A stretch of DNA of 31,855 bases from a virus. The translations under genes and the position numbers were made by a program. The stretch covers positions 1 to 31,855 of the IMG/VR virus record IMGVR_UViG_3300009068_000112; one strand, 5' to 3'. Positions 24,001 to 31,642 of the stretch are shown one piece after another (position 1 is the stretch's first letter; each line of letters opens with the position of its first letter). Below the pieces are notes generated by a model. The model made no database searches. It was not told the DNA's origin and was given only the letters and a program-made list of their open reading frames with translations.

Positions 24001-24571
24001 TGAAGTGAGAAACATAACCGAAAATATTACAAGATATATAACAACTATTACAACTGGTGGTGGCTCAAGTTCAAGTTCATCAAGTAGTTCAAGTAGTTCA
24101 AAGGTTGGTCAAGGTAAAGATGACGGAAACGGATCTTCTCTTGGTTTTTATAATTCTTTAGGCTCAGATGGAGAAAAGGGAAGTACTGCAGCAGAAAACG
24201 CAGCAGCAGATGCACAAGCCAAAGCAGATGCAGCCTCAGCAAGACTAAATAATTGGTTTTGGGAAAGAGACTCTTCTGGTGGATTAATTAAGCCAAGACG
24301 ATTTGCTATAGGTGGACCAGTAATAGGTACAGACATTATTCCAGCAATGCTTACTCCAGGAGAATTTGTAATGAGTAAATATGCTGTAGATACACACGGC
24401 ATTGATAAAATGAAGGCTATTAATTCTGGATCAGATGCATCTTCTTCAGTGTATAATTATGAGTTAACAGTTAATGTTAGATCAGATGCAAGTCCAAGCG
24501 ATATTGCAAATACAGTAATGACTAAGATTAAGCAGGTTGATTCTATGAGGATAAGAGGTAATAAACTATAA
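15023..24571 (+). CDS. Tail tape measure protein (TP901-type core), very large
   Basis: 3182 residues; sets tail length and enters the host envelope at infection. Starts at TTG. Domain map: ~1-215 helical N-terminus; ~218-500 TP901 core (AFKEMEAATVKFKRVYGDAF, then GFSGTALDAQVKQANKLAVLG, then NVEDLAFFMTAMKEGGINASEGANALKSGLAS); ~552-590 hydrophobic segment (VTILTAVVAGIGPIFLM); ~686-716 RRYAEG...FLAPGEAVIP; ~810-1010 a globular kinase-like block; ~1010-1600 helical, basic; ~1618-1680 Gly/Ala-rich hydrophobic stretch; ~2655-2780 and ~2850-2925 coiled coils; 3015-3026 a run of 12 Ser; 3092-3118 RRFAIGG...MLTPGEFVMS. The second PGE motif is the usual tape-measure C-terminal signature; the first sits 2400 residues earlier. 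At about 0.15 nm per residue the helical length would approach 480 nm, an upper bound because inserted globular domains add nothing. The stop overlaps the next start (TAATG). Confidence 0.93.
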   Translation: MSDVNANIGINFNTADALAQLRTLQSGLSRFHQSLAEGNLAASNAQKGLNAQLIQSINATGKFSASQVKVATSTQAFTTALEKNQLSLGQYFRYTAAAATANTKTLTSMFAQEREILNRARRDRVKALQSQYIQLQKANGGFVDAIKIMPKSLTMANGQFTELGTRIQYAAQRQQFLNQLLRQGSTQLLNFGKNTQWAGRQLMVGLTIPLGMLGSYAARAFKEMEAATVKFKRVYGDAFTDSRTTDIAVENIKRIGMEYTKFGIAVKDTMDMAATAAAAGFSGTALDAQVKQANKLAVLGQVEQQQALETTISLQNAFGISSEDLAKKIDFLNAVENQTVLSIEDLTIAIPKAAPVVKQLGGNVEDLAFFMTAMKEGGINASEGANALKSGLASMINPTKKTSEMLAEMGINIKGVVEANKGDLKGTVVGFARALDELDPLNRARAIEQLFGKFQFSRISTLFQNVVKEGSQASRALQLSGASLEELAIISEREMGKIEDAVGVKFQAAVEQFKQTIMPIGKQFLEALTPVVKFIGKLFEKFNDLSDGTKKFVTILTAVVAGIGPIFLMTFGLLANGLANLIKLFATIRGGIAKLNGQNKMLGGGFDYLTQQEIENVASSNALHGSHERLIQVFNVENVALQKLANSYANAASQARALATSSPGLFASPGAGAAVAKLPGGQGRPVRRYAEGVLQVPGPKGAGDIQPAFLAPGEAVIPADVTAKNIGFLHAMMEGKTPGYMAGKIPARPSFHAKPDELQSGAKFVGMPKSIGQVTQSRQIADRIAESVTKSQFGKVPPTDFGTLLQGTSGRSFPIPNVGGIYRKPNGEVVFVKPAVDATSALAEQRATIIARDVHGLKAPNQTIKTMLDPTDATGKRKLIVLESPYDPKLAEASGKFTKKQMVTQLVASLLRGDKDLSKSNVFGNTLADVGPAGVFSRASGFRDIQSAMPSMKDQAMINLLGVKGGARKDFALSTADIAKKMTPQEYNSAISAEIAKVLPKLKKTVAGMNLSPADAAPYSAMIARLEAGQKTDWSSFQKIHAAAGSPVKKLMAGFIPELSVSQRSQSQVEMQKFFDWADKQVESSNLDGTFKDRWKKSTGPAFRQSLMEKMIYDPNSKTFWTNMGGTNGVNLERMQERFNYRFGIAPDAQTGKYVKSNLFNISKFLSNVTSGGQSKRGGDIGANNPKAKKVWDEIKVAAANPGGVKSDKTIRKYTDFLANMKDGAGNETQLAKDLKSNSPLVRKSAMESVDKMFRLDASHAQAVRVYDSLEDAQAGKSRPASKSEKYSLGQMGPDYRVINEFVKTNDPGNKSRFEKILEWNNKNGNPLAIDGTQNRNLQSAIQSIIREENHPFDPQNQKHVKALAELEIKARDLMTVDPSKAKGLSFLSKSSSAYINARLTDNIMSDRISDSNWFKRMNENKMFMNTSVLDDKGRPVRGALETVRKSEYYFDSKTGRFIPYTGQNTSAVATGRVTGKGTETRTPNASKTGGQPTATRSQARAFAVRRDAGDPRFKGLGTDSPLSKNAQGRITNAMQEQARLLKLRNNLSAKEIDQALSQYRRRLILAEREKAHANAQALRMREQSKIDSERVVNSKALAKQERAQRQMARQEKVGRYSGGTSAALGGVAMGAMMMGADAKVTGGLFGASALAGMAPMLTNPYVAAGTAVLALAGSVLLAEKANRSAAEKISRFTDATSATTEKMKSIGELTGKVGASELYARKRSTSVSDRYTTGFERGKQQFGATFVESETGKSIVESFTKDMVTGGNNAVKKISLQLAAYVSDGIMSAEQAHSVASQIGINLNNQTVTSQISGEIISLIGPSGVDLLKDPLTVRMNLVQEQISNTSMSTEDYASAGVPIFDVGSQDDIQEAISNYFDDYIALFTETGPEKIGAALGSSFAQSFEFNQSQADSFAKYYDDQIAILQKQKLQTSELSKQEVITGKIRKLEEKRDAGLQDFKKNNQTILDNAGKAVGALQNSTPGLSALKTASRTQLLDKYKGGPEELASVVLAEKTKKLNTDLEIKINAVAGSGIVGPDALSQMVDMFGTDAKGQAAIQRNLDLAITKQDPGKVQQLLLQLGTFKSPKTSRKIFVALMKKDPAQFDKLASTIALMQKMDTKEINLEAFFESEDAETKLIDLQEKLEKIEKMPTPITKEAIALVNTDGNSKTKDMTALLAIWDQWGNLPDETKKTVIQEYVAIYSTIDDQAAITSIKTKNPRARRITKAQIDAEKGRMAAERTMQVVKQDIASKAASNLEQEQKNGSKKADPINDILARLKQVRLASLDATKGIAELFKAVGDGKKVKGVIGDVFNGMQQQLLKKGSNQQFIDFLTSMIGDPAELAKYMRTATKATSGPNKGKVVDPFNPKNVLKGSKVGDVVLSESGKAAQAGITKAVGGDYNLAQLKSITNDKDRAKVMERIATLAKTNNKFVIDNHTLQNILNDEYYVTELAAGRITDAEFETNTLLAKQAELRERINGIVSEGLSAKQELADKGRVGELLKFMTETTDLPKLSSGALLDMIKDPNQLSAAIAAMDMYKSGIEKVPASLQNVVDGLNNVQKNAKIQGYINFASQTVPEKISQGAAAAQNVLSVKARLREKMNISELRKYGTKANPNMGENAYQAAVKATGGTAITGGGKSLSQIQVARQGLGSQMNLVQARANQIQKDISAKEDELNKAIEDKNKYYNKLIDTEKDSIEANESKLKKEFTDLIDKKQTESNKLSNDLAIINHQEEEINKVYDERIKALNETQQINQRLIAQQQTQLGLADALTQGDISAAAKAAQEMRSQNAAAYAEDTTNALTQARDNQIKGLKGSESGMTKDQIAERQYKISQEIYKIETDPKRLELVKAIETSQEKITQYEKDRSTAIDAINLKYEKELADLNTALTSQTSILDKLEKEDAELASQEAELLLILDSLTSMDDLAGKTLQDFEDMVLKAEAMATALEEDIVKAMMAIEEDSASASGSWTNIVDKINALPDSITIKSIIDEVRNITENITRYITTITTGGGSSSSSSSSSSSSKVGQGKDDGNGSSLGFYNSLGSDGEKGSTAAENAAADAQAKADAASARLNNWFWERDSSGGLIKPRRFAIGGPVIGTDIIPAMLTPGEFVMSKYAVDTHGIDKMKAINSGSDASSSVYNYELTVNVRSDASPSDIANTVMTKIKQVDSMRIRGNKL
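24065..24100 (+). repeat. AGT/TCA serine-codon low-complexity repeat in tape measure
   Basis: Twelve consecutive serine codons, only TCA and AGT, forming an imperfect TCAAGT repeat that encodes a flexible linker at residues 3015-3026. Preceded by three Gly codons. Prone to length change by replication slippage. Confidence 0.8.
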
Positions 24572-25224
24572 TGGCTACTAACCCAACTGCTGCTGCCTAT
24601 ATGTCTGGTAGAAGAAAATATCAAAGACCACAAGCAATGTTATGGTCAGAAAACTCTGGCACACTAGTTAATGGTGTTTATGTTCCAAATGGCTATGAGG
24701 TTGGATCAACAACTGGATCAGAAACAGACGAATCCACATTTAATCAATTTTTAATTCTTTCAGATGATAATAGACAGCCGATTGATTTTAAACCAACCAG
24801 AATTGAAAAGCGTGAAAGAATGATTAATGGCAGAATGCGTTCTTATCATGTTGCAGACAAGTTGACAATTTCTACTAGTTGGAGTATGCTTCCTTCTAGA
24901 TCTTTTGCACTTGCTCCAGAATTTAATCCATCAAATGGAAAGGCATTAGTAAAAGAAAAGAACTCTTTAGAATATACTTCTGATGGTGGTGCTGGTGGAG
25001 TTGAACTACTTGATTGGTATGAAAACCATCAGGGATCTTTTTGGGTATATCTAGCATATGATAAATATTCAAATTTTGGAAAAGATGATACAGACTATGG
25101 ACATCTTGGACAATATAATCAATTAGTTGAAATGTTTTTTAGTGATTTTTCTTATAGCGTACAAAAGCGTGGCGGAAGTAATTATGATTTTTGGGATATC
25201 TCAGTAACCCTGGAAGAGGCATAG
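24571..25224 (+). CDS. Distal tail protein-like (first gene after tape measure)
   Basis: 217 residues. The N-terminus MATNPTAAAYMSGRRKYQRPQAMLW precedes a beta-rich region (FLILSDDNRQPIDFKPTRIEKRERMINGRMRSYHVADKLTISTSWSMLPSR, ~62-112), LLDWYENHQGSFWVYLAYDKY (~145-165), and a C-terminus ending FWDISVTLEEA. The position directly after the tape measure and before the large hub protein is that of distal tail (Dit-like) proteins, which cap the tube tip. The WDISVTLEEA ending resembles tube-fold proteins. Starts by TAATG coupling; two bases separate its stop from the next ATG. Family identity is inferred from place and fold pattern. Confidence 0.6.
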   Translation: MATNPTAAAYMSGRRKYQRPQAMLWSENSGTLVNGVYVPNGYEVGSTTGSETDESTFNQFLILSDDNRQPIDFKPTRIEKRERMINGRMRSYHVADKLTISTSWSMLPSRSFALAPEFNPSNGKALVKEKNSLEYTSDGGAGGVELLDWYENHQGSFWVYLAYDKYSNFGKDDTDYGHLGQYNQLVEMFFSDFSYSVQKRGGSNYDFWDISVTLEEA

Positions 25225-25225
25225 A

Positions 25226-28200
25226 ATGTTTCAAAATGATGAATTAAAAAATCATCTTCAAACATCTTCAGTTATTAGAACTAACTCTGCTGTAATTGCT
25301 GAGTGGAATATGAACATACCAGAAAATATTCAAAAGATTGGCAACTATAGATATAGACCAACACAAGATAGTTCTGTATACAAAAATATTATATCTAGTT
25401 TTAATGATGGAGAAGACAAAAATACACAGGTCCCGTTTTATTATGGAGCAACAGATGCTGATGTAACAATTGATGGTGGAATGGACGATATCAATCAGCC
25501 AACATTACTAACTTCTAGAAAAGAATATATTAAACTTCTCTATTCACTAGAAAACTGTTTTTATAAGTTTAGACCAAGATCAGGTATTAATAAGGCTTCT
25601 TATTTTTCAAACTCATATATTCACAATGCTAATTCAGATATGGCAAAAAGACCAAGATATTATATGCCAGATAAAGGCGATTATTTTAAATATTGGACAT
25701 CTTATAGAACTGAAAATGGTTCTGAGTACGGTGTTGCAAATAAAACCTTAAATGGCCAATACTTCATTGAGGATACAGCACCATTTGTTGTTTATAAAAA
25801 TAAAATTCCAGTAAATAGAGTTGTAGTAAAAATGCAAACACATATTGGCTCTGTTGACCTTGGGCCATTTTCAACATCTTCTAAATCATTCTCAGACCCA
25901 TTCTATGGTGATGCAAATAAAAAGACACCAGTTAAATGGAAGATTCAAGCACTTAAAAATAATAACTGGGTTGACATAAAGAAATTTGATGCAAGCACAA
26001 GAAGAAAAAATGGTACACCAATAATTGGTTCAGATGGATACGTAGAACTAGCATATGGATTAATTGTTCCAGATAAATATCAAGATACCTTTATTAGAGC
26101 AGAAGAACATGCTACAACATCAACTTTACCAGAAACATCAATAAATGGTTATGCATATTTAGTTAAAGAAAATGAAGATTCTTTAGGCACGTATCATATT
26201 TGGGTATCAGATAAGTATGAGACCTTTGTTCCAACATATGGCTGGTATGTAAGTGAAGAAACAGTAGATAGATTAACTAACTTTGTTACAGATACAACAT
26301 CTCCAATTCAGTACTCAAATGCATCTGATGGTTTGCCAATGTATAGAGAGTTTGATTATATTAATGGCTTAAGAATTGTTGTTGATACAATGACAAGGGC
26401 TGACTCAACTTTTGATCTAATTGAACTATCACCAAGATTAGTTGTAGATTTATCAGGAAAGACAGTTGATTTTTCAATAACAAAAACAGCATCTGATTTA
26501 GGATCTTCTGGCCTTCCAGTTGGTCAATTGCTTGCATCAAATGGAACCCTAAAACTATTTGACTACGATCAAGCATTTAATCCAAATAATAACAACAGTA
26601 TTATTAAAAACTATATAACTAAAAATATACAAGTTAAGTTTTATGAAATAATTATGAATGTAAATGGGTATGATTATTTTGTTCCAATTAAGACAATGTA
26701 TACAGAAGGTTTTCCAGAGTCAAACAATGAAACAAGACAAGTTTCTTTAAAATTAAGAGATCTATTCTTTTACCTAGAATCAATCAATGCCCCACAACTG
26801 CTAGTTACAAATGTGTCTCTTAGTTATGCAGTCTCAACACTTTTAGATTCAATTGGTTTTACCAACTATTCATTTAAAAGAGTAGATGATGAAGTTGATC
26901 AGATTATTCCATACTTCTTTATTCCGCCAGACACTAGCGTTGCTGAACTATTAAATCAATTAGCGATATCAACACAGACAGCAATGTTCTTTGATGAATA
27001 TAATAATTTTGTAATGATGAGTAAAAATTACATTCTTCCAAAAGAGTCAGAAAGAGAAACTGATTTTGAATTTTATGGTACCAAAGATTTTATTGAAGAA
27101 GGTGCAATTAATAACAAAACTACCAATGAAAAACTTGCAAACATAATTTCTATCAACTCTCAAAATAATGAAATTTTTAATGATGGAAGCATTAACTATA
27201 AAACAAGATACATTCAAAAGACATATGGATCAATTAGGCAAGCAAGTATTGTTGATCAGGAAAAAACATGGATATACAAACCAGTATTATTATGGGAAGT
27301 TGCTGGGGACGATAACACAAAGTCTATCAATGATCAAGCAAATAAGCAGTCTAGTTATGTTTTGGGTGCTATACCGCTTAACTCTGATTTATCCGATACA
27401 CTTCCAAGCGTTTCTAATAATATAATGATTAATAATACAATGGATTTAGGAGAGGGCATTTATTGGCTTTCAAGATACAATGGATATTTTTATGCAAATG
27501 GAGAAATCATAAAATATGATGCAGTTCAGTATAGTGTCAGCGGTATTGGCAATGTATGGATTACAAGTGTAACTGATTATCAAAACTATTTTTCCAAACT
27601 AAGTCATAATGGAAAGATCTATCCAACAGGATTGGTGAGAATTTATTCATATCCAAATTATCAAACTATAAATGGAATCACTAAATTAAAAAATGGAGAA
27701 GTAGCAAAGCACGGTAGAGGTCAGTTTGGCACAAGTGTTCTAAAGCACAATGCTGGTTTAAATTCATACTGGTCCGATAATGCAAATGTTCGTGGCTGCT
27801 CAATGAAGTCTGATTATTTGTTTAGTCTTGCAAGTAAAACTGAAGCAGATGCAAAGATTTCACTTTTAACATTAGACAATCTTGCAGCAGGAGTTAGCAA
27901 TGATTTGGCAACTCAATCCAATAGATCAGGAATTATGAAAAATTTCTTGTCTCAATATTATGGCACAGAAAAAGATTTTAATAAACTTAAAACAACTCAA
28001 ACTGGAACAATCCAGTCGTCTGCATTTATTTTAAATGGTCCATCTTTTACAACTACTCAAAAGGGCATTGACTTTATTTCGTATGTACATAAACCATTGA
28101 CAGACTCATTTAAACATTTTGGTACAAGAATGAGAATTGTTGGTAAAATTGAAAATAACCAGAACCGTGGTCAGACTCCAATTGGTAGTGATACATACTT

Positions 28201-29545
28201 TGTGGTAACTGGTAATTCTCCAGATCAAAATATTAATATTAGTGCTGGTTCGGGCGGATTAGCCGTTATGCTAAATCCAACAACAAATGTTGGATACTAT
28301 TTTGAAATTTTAGCACTAACAGAAAATAACGTCAGTAGTTATAATAAATCTGCTGAAAATCTTCACAATGTAATCTTTTATAAGATAAAGCGTGACTCTG
28401 CCACATCCGATGCTATACCAGTTAAACTTTGGGGTGGTCTTGCAAGCATAACAGTTGACGATGGAAAGTTTACTGGTCAATACAGAATGGTTGGCGAGCA
28501 AAATCCAACGGTATATGATTTAGCAGTTGAGTATAGAAATATTGGAAACAGTAGAAGGTTCTACTTATATATAAACAACAAACTTGTTGCAACTGTTGAC
28601 GATACTTCTCCTTTGCCAGTATATAACAATATGGCTATGTTTGTAAGAGGATCTGCAAGATGTATGTTTGAAAATATCTACGCATTAACAAATAATTATA
28701 GTCAAAATACAACCTTTGCTCTTGATACACCAGTTATGTCAGCGATTAATGATTCTGAGATAGATGCAAATGAATCATTCAGAAAATATGCAATGAGTGG
28801 TATTGTTCAATCAACCTATTTATCTGGTATTAATCCGTCTCAGCCACCACAATATAATATGTACTTTGAAGAATTTGGTACCATTATGAGAGAAGCAGCA
28901 TACTTTAATATTCGTTATGACAAGGCCTATCCAGCATTATATGCAAAACTGTCTCCAACATTTAATAAGGTTAAGGGGTATACAGTATCTGGATTTAGAG
29001 CAGGATCTTATGGAGCAGAATTTTTAATATTCAATGCAACAGATACCGCACTAAGCCTAGATGAGACAACTGGCAATTACTTAAGAATTCAAGGTATAAC
29101 TTTTACACAAGAGTCACAACACCAATTGACAATGGATGAGTATTTTAATAAAAATAGTGATTTTTCAAATCCTCAACTAAGCGGATCAACACTATTAAAA
29201 TCTCCTATAAAATATGATAATGATTATCAAGACATTAAAGTAAGCAGAATTACCTATGGTAAAAAAGATTTTTCATTAGAAACACCATACATACAAACAC
29301 AAGATGACGCAAACAGGCTAATGGAGTGGATTGTCAATAAAGTTGTTAAGCCAAGAAAATCTGTTAGTCTTAAGGTTTTTGCAACACCAACCGTTCAACT
29401 AGGAGATGTTGTCACTATTGACTATAAGGATAAAGACTCAGTAAATCAAATATCATCATCTAACTCTAGGTTTGTAGTATATAATATAGAGTATGCTAAA
29501 AGTTCTGGAGGGCCAGATATGACTGTTTATCTGAGCGAAATTTAA
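25226..29545 (+). CDS. Baseplate hub / tail-associated protein with inserted lectin-like domain
   Basis: 1439 residues. Hub-like parts: residues ~400-600 (VDLSGKTVDFSITKTASDLG; a strand-rich region with VNGYDYFVPIKTMYTEGFPE; LLDSIGFTNYSFKRVDDE; AELLNQLAISTQTAMFFDEYNNFVMMSK) and the C-terminal ~1335-1439 (QDDANRLMEWIVNKVVKPRKSVSLKVF, QLGDVVTIDYKD, RFVVYNIEYAKSSGGPDMTVYLSEI), which resemble gp27/Tal-type hubs. Between them, about 930-1160, lies a concanavalin/LamG-like domain (FGTRMRIVGKIEN, GYYFEILAL, DLAVEYRNIGNSRRFYLYINNKLVATVDD, MAMFVRG) likely to bind sugar. The N-terminal 400 residues include a second beta-rich region of unknown fold. No peptidase or lysozyme motif was recognised. Together this suggests a tail-tip protein combining hub and adhesin functions. 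Confidence 0.7.
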   Translation: MFQNDELKNHLQTSSVIRTNSAVIAEWNMNIPENIQKIGNYRYRPTQDSSVYKNIISSFNDGEDKNTQVPFYYGATDADVTIDGGMDDINQPTLLTSRKEYIKLLYSLENCFYKFRPRSGINKASYFSNSYIHNANSDMAKRPRYYMPDKGDYFKYWTSYRTENGSEYGVANKTLNGQYFIEDTAPFVVYKNKIPVNRVVVKMQTHIGSVDLGPFSTSSKSFSDPFYGDANKKTPVKWKIQALKNNNWVDIKKFDASTRRKNGTPIIGSDGYVELAYGLIVPDKYQDTFIRAEEHATTSTLPETSINGYAYLVKENEDSLGTYHIWVSDKYETFVPTYGWYVSEETVDRLTNFVTDTTSPIQYSNASDGLPMYREFDYINGLRIVVDTMTRADSTFDLIELSPRLVVDLSGKTVDFSITKTASDLGSSGLPVGQLLASNGTLKLFDYDQAFNPNNNNSIIKNYITKNIQVKFYEIIMNVNGYDYFVPIKTMYTEGFPESNNETRQVSLKLRDLFFYLESINAPQLLVTNVSLSYAVSTLLDSIGFTNYSFKRVDDEVDQIIPYFFIPPDTSVAELLNQLAISTQTAMFFDEYNNFVMMSKNYILPKESERETDFEFYGTKDFIEEGAINNKTTNEKLANIISINSQNNEIFNDGSINYKTRYIQKTYGSIRQASIVDQEKTWIYKPVLLWEVAGDDNTKSINDQANKQSSYVLGAIPLNSDLSDTLPSVSNNIMINNTMDLGEGIYWLSRYNGYFYANGEIIKYDAVQYSVSGIGNVWITSVTDYQNYFSKLSHNGKIYPTGLVRIYSYPNYQTINGITKLKNGEVAKHGRGQFGTSVLKHNAGLNSYWSDNANVRGCSMKSDYLFSLASKTEADAKISLLTLDNLAAGVSNDLATQSNRSGIMKNFLSQYYGTEKDFNKLKTTQTGTIQSSAFILNGPSFTTTQKGIDFISYVHKPLTDSFKHFGTRMRIVGKIENNQNRGQTPIGSDTYFVVTGNSPDQNINISAGSGGLAVMLNPTTNVGYYFEILALTENNVSSYNKSAENLHNVIFYKIKRDSATSDAIPVKLWGGLASITVDDGKFTGQYRMVGEQNPTVYDLAVEYRNIGNSRRFYLYINNKLVATVDDTSPLPVYNNMAMFVRGSARCMFENIYALTNNYSQNTTFALDTPVMSAINDSEIDANESFRKYAMSGIVQSTYLSGINPSQPPQYNMYFEEFGTIMREAAYFNIRYDKAYPALYAKLSPTFNKVKGYTVSGFRAGSYGAEFLIFNATDTALSLDETTGNYLRIQGITFTQESQHQLTMDEYFNKNSDFSNPQLSGSTLLKSPIKYDNDYQDIKVSRITYGKKDFSLETPYIQTQDDANRLMEWIVNKVVKPRKSVSLKVFATPTVQLGDVVTIDYKDKDSVNQISSSNSRFVVYNIEYAKSSGGPDMTVYLSEI

Positions 29546-29546
29546 T

Positions 29547-30038
29547 ATGGCAAGTGCAATACCACTTACACCAGATACTACTGCATCTAACGCAGATGCA
29601 GGGGTACTTGCTGCAACCACCAACCTTATAATTACAAGTTATGATGAAACACCTTTAGAGGTAATGACTGACCTTATCTTTGAAGATATAGGTGGTCAAG
29701 AAATTATTAATATATCCAGAACTGACATTGTTAATGGTCAGGATATTATTTATCAACCAATTAAAAATTTGGCAAGCATTAACTATCAGTATAATCCGCA
29801 AAATATTTTGGCCCTACAAGATACATCTGAGAACTATTTTAAAAAATTTCCAATTAATGCAGCAAACAAAGTTCCAACTACTGGAACAGGACAAAATGGA
29901 TCAACAGTTTACATCGATGAGGCTACGGGAAATCTAGTTATTGAACTAGTAAATGTAGAGGATGATGAGCAAGTAGAAGTTCAAATACTAAGAAATGGAA
30001 AATTTTTTAATGATACAATATATGAGGTGCAACAATGA
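29547..30038 (+). CDS. Small tail-tip protein, unknown
   Basis: 163 residues, unrecognised. Begins MASAIPLTPDTTASNADAGVLA and is then strand-rich and acidic. A short Gly/Thr linker (PTTGTGQNGSTVYIDEATGNLVIELVN, ~110-136) leads to a last strand segment VEVQILRNGKFF. Encoded between the hub and a fibre-like gene, with ATGA overlap to the latter, so a minor structural or fibre-attachment role is likely. No membrane segment or signal peptide. Confidence 0.65.
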   Translation: MASAIPLTPDTTASNADAGVLAATTNLIITSYDETPLEVMTDLIFEDIGGQEIINISRTDIVNGQDIIYQPIKNLASINYQYNPQNILALQDTSENYFKKFPINAANKVPTTGTGQNGSTVYIDEATGNLVIELVNVEDDEQVEVQILRNGKFFNDTIYEVQQ

Positions 30039-31192
30039 TTACTAATACTGGAAAAAATATTTTAGCCAAATATCTACTTGGTCAGGCTTCTGCCTATGCT
30101 TCGTATATTGCTATTGGCTGCGGTTCAAAGCCTTTGAACTCTGATGGAGTTCTTGGGGATTACTCAGATAAAGAAAGACTTGATTTTGAGATGTTTCGTG
30201 TACCAATTACTTCAAGGGGTTATGTAAGCGAAGATGGAATTACAAAAATTGTTTTAACTGCAGAATTGCCAAGTGAAGAAAGATATGAGATTAGCGAAGT
30301 TGGTATTTTTTCTGCGGGATCTAATACTGCTGCAGGTGCCTATGATAGTAAATCTATTTATGCTTTTACACAAGATGAAAATTGGGAACACCACAATGCC
30401 CAGGGTGCATACCAAATTCCAGTAAAGTATACACCACTAGACAATGATTCAAACAATATAATTAGTGATGTTATGGCTACAAGAGAAGGATCTCAGGTTG
30501 TTGCAAAAGTTTTTCAAACAAACGCAGATAACAGAATTTTTACAGATCAAGGAAGAGTTTTAAGGTATGAAAGATGCAGATTTTTAAATAATACAATTAT
30601 GCTTAAAGGAAATTCTTCTACGCTAACTGCTGATGGATCTGGCAATCTTGTAATAGGAAACAACTCAGAGCACATACATTTAACTGGTGCAATACTAGAC
30701 TTTAACAGAAACTCGCCAACTGATGAAATCAAACTGTCTTTTTCGGTAGTTAACAAAGACGGAGAGTCAACGATTGTTCCAGATAATGTTAGACTAATGG
30801 TAGAGTTTTCTTCATCTGATTCGCTTGTCGGTCAATTTGCAAGATTTCAAGTAAATATTAATAATGGAACTGGAGTAGGTCAACACGATTTTTCTACAAA
30901 TAGATATGTTGTAGCAACAAAACAACTACAAGAATTATATAAGAGTTCTGGCTTTACATGGAGTCAGGTTGATGTTGTTAAGATTTATGCATGTGTCACA
31001 GACAATGGCAGCCCAACAGATAACTTTTATATTGCTTTAGATGCTTTAAAACTTGAAAATACAAGTTCGTCAAACCCACTTTATGGAATGACTGGATATT
31101 CTGTTATTAAAAATAAAGATGCAGCAACTATTGTAAAATCTGCAAACACAACAAACTATATTGAATTTAGGTTTGCCTTGGATGTTCAATAA
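30035..31192 (+). CDS. Tail fibre/receptor-binding-like protein
   Basis: 385 residues. The N-terminal domain (~1-110) resembles tail-collar fibre proteins: MITNTGKNILAKYLLGQASAYASYIAIGCGSKPL, then RVPITSRGYVSEDGITKIVLTAELPSEERYEISEVGIF, the pattern of proteins anchoring fibres to the baseplate. The C-terminal half (~165-385) is a beta-rich, jelly-roll-like domain (RVLRYERCRFLNNTIMLKG, IKLSFSVVNKDG, FYIALDALKLENT) of the kind that binds carbohydrate. This makes it a candidate for host recognition. Overlaps both neighbours (ATGA before, TAATG after). Confidence 0.68.
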   Translation: MITNTGKNILAKYLLGQASAYASYIAIGCGSKPLNSDGVLGDYSDKERLDFEMFRVPITSRGYVSEDGITKIVLTAELPSEERYEISEVGIFSAGSNTAAGAYDSKSIYAFTQDENWEHHNAQGAYQIPVKYTPLDNDSNNIISDVMATREGSQVVAKVFQTNADNRIFTDQGRVLRYERCRFLNNTIMLKGNSSTLTADGSGNLVIGNNSEHIHLTGAILDFNRNSPTDEIKLSFSVVNKDGESTIVPDNVRLMVEFSSSDSLVGQFARFQVNINNGTGVGQHDFSTNRYVVATKQLQELYKSSGFTWSQVDVVKIYACVTDNGSPTDNFYIALDALKLENTSSSNPLYGMTGYSVIKNKDAATIVKSANTTNYIEFRFALDVQ

Positions 31193-31632
31193 TGGCACAA
31201 GAAAACTCTAGAGTAAAAAAGGTTATTATACCAAAATCTTCATTACCAGAAATATCTGGTGTTGGACAAGACTATGTGGTTAGATACAGAATTGTCAGTG
31301 ATGATAAAAATAGATATTCTTATTGGTCACAAAAATATAGAGTCGCCATACCAAATACAACTACTGTACCCTTTTCTGTGACTAAATCTGGTTCAACTAT
31401 AACAGCAGTTTGGACACCAGATAATACTATAAGGTCAGAGTTTGATATTTATGTTAAATGGAATAATGAAGAATGGAAATATATAACAACTGTATATTCA
31501 ACAATCTATGCTAGTGTAATTAAAAATAGTGCCACAAAGGTGAAAATTGCAGCACAGATACCAACCTTTCCAAAAGAAAGATTCAATTCTGCCACACTTT
31601 TTGAATCCAACGAGATTGACTTAGTGGTATAA
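31192..31632 (+). CDS. Small fibronectin III-like tail protein
   Basis: 146 residues. RVKKVIIPKSSLPEISGVGQDYVVRYRIVSDDKNRYSYWSQKYRV (~7-52) and VTKSGSTITAVWTPDNTIRSEFDIYVKWNNEEWKYI resemble a fibronectin III or Ig-like beta sandwich (strand WTP...YDIYVKW pattern), common in tail-tip proteins where it may give weak carbohydrate contact. No catalytic motif. Translationally coupled to the fibre gene. Confidence 0.6.
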   Translation: MAQENSRVKKVIIPKSSLPEISGVGQDYVVRYRIVSDDKNRYSYWSQKYRVAIPNTTTVPFSVTKSGSTITAVWTPDNTIRSEFDIYVKWNNEEWKYITTVYSTIYASVIKNSATKVKIAAQIPTFPKERFNSATLFESNEIDLVV

Positions 31633-31633
31633 T
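31625..31633 (+). promoter_or_regulatory. Extended -10 box TGGTATAAT
   Basis: TGG plus a perfect TATAAT, overlapping the end of the upstream gene and ending 9 bases before the SD-less ATG at 31643. Same layout as at 1576 and 7382. The bases just before the ATG (ATAACC) also match those before 7397. Confidence 0.55.
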
Positions 31634-31642
31634 TATATAACC

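Noticed and set aside
19852-24402. Several - strand open frames within the tape measure gene (153-179 codons, e.g. 21646-22185 and 23539-24015)
   Set aside because: All lie opposite the well-supported tape measure frame, have low-complexity Ser/Leu/Ala compositions and no start signals.
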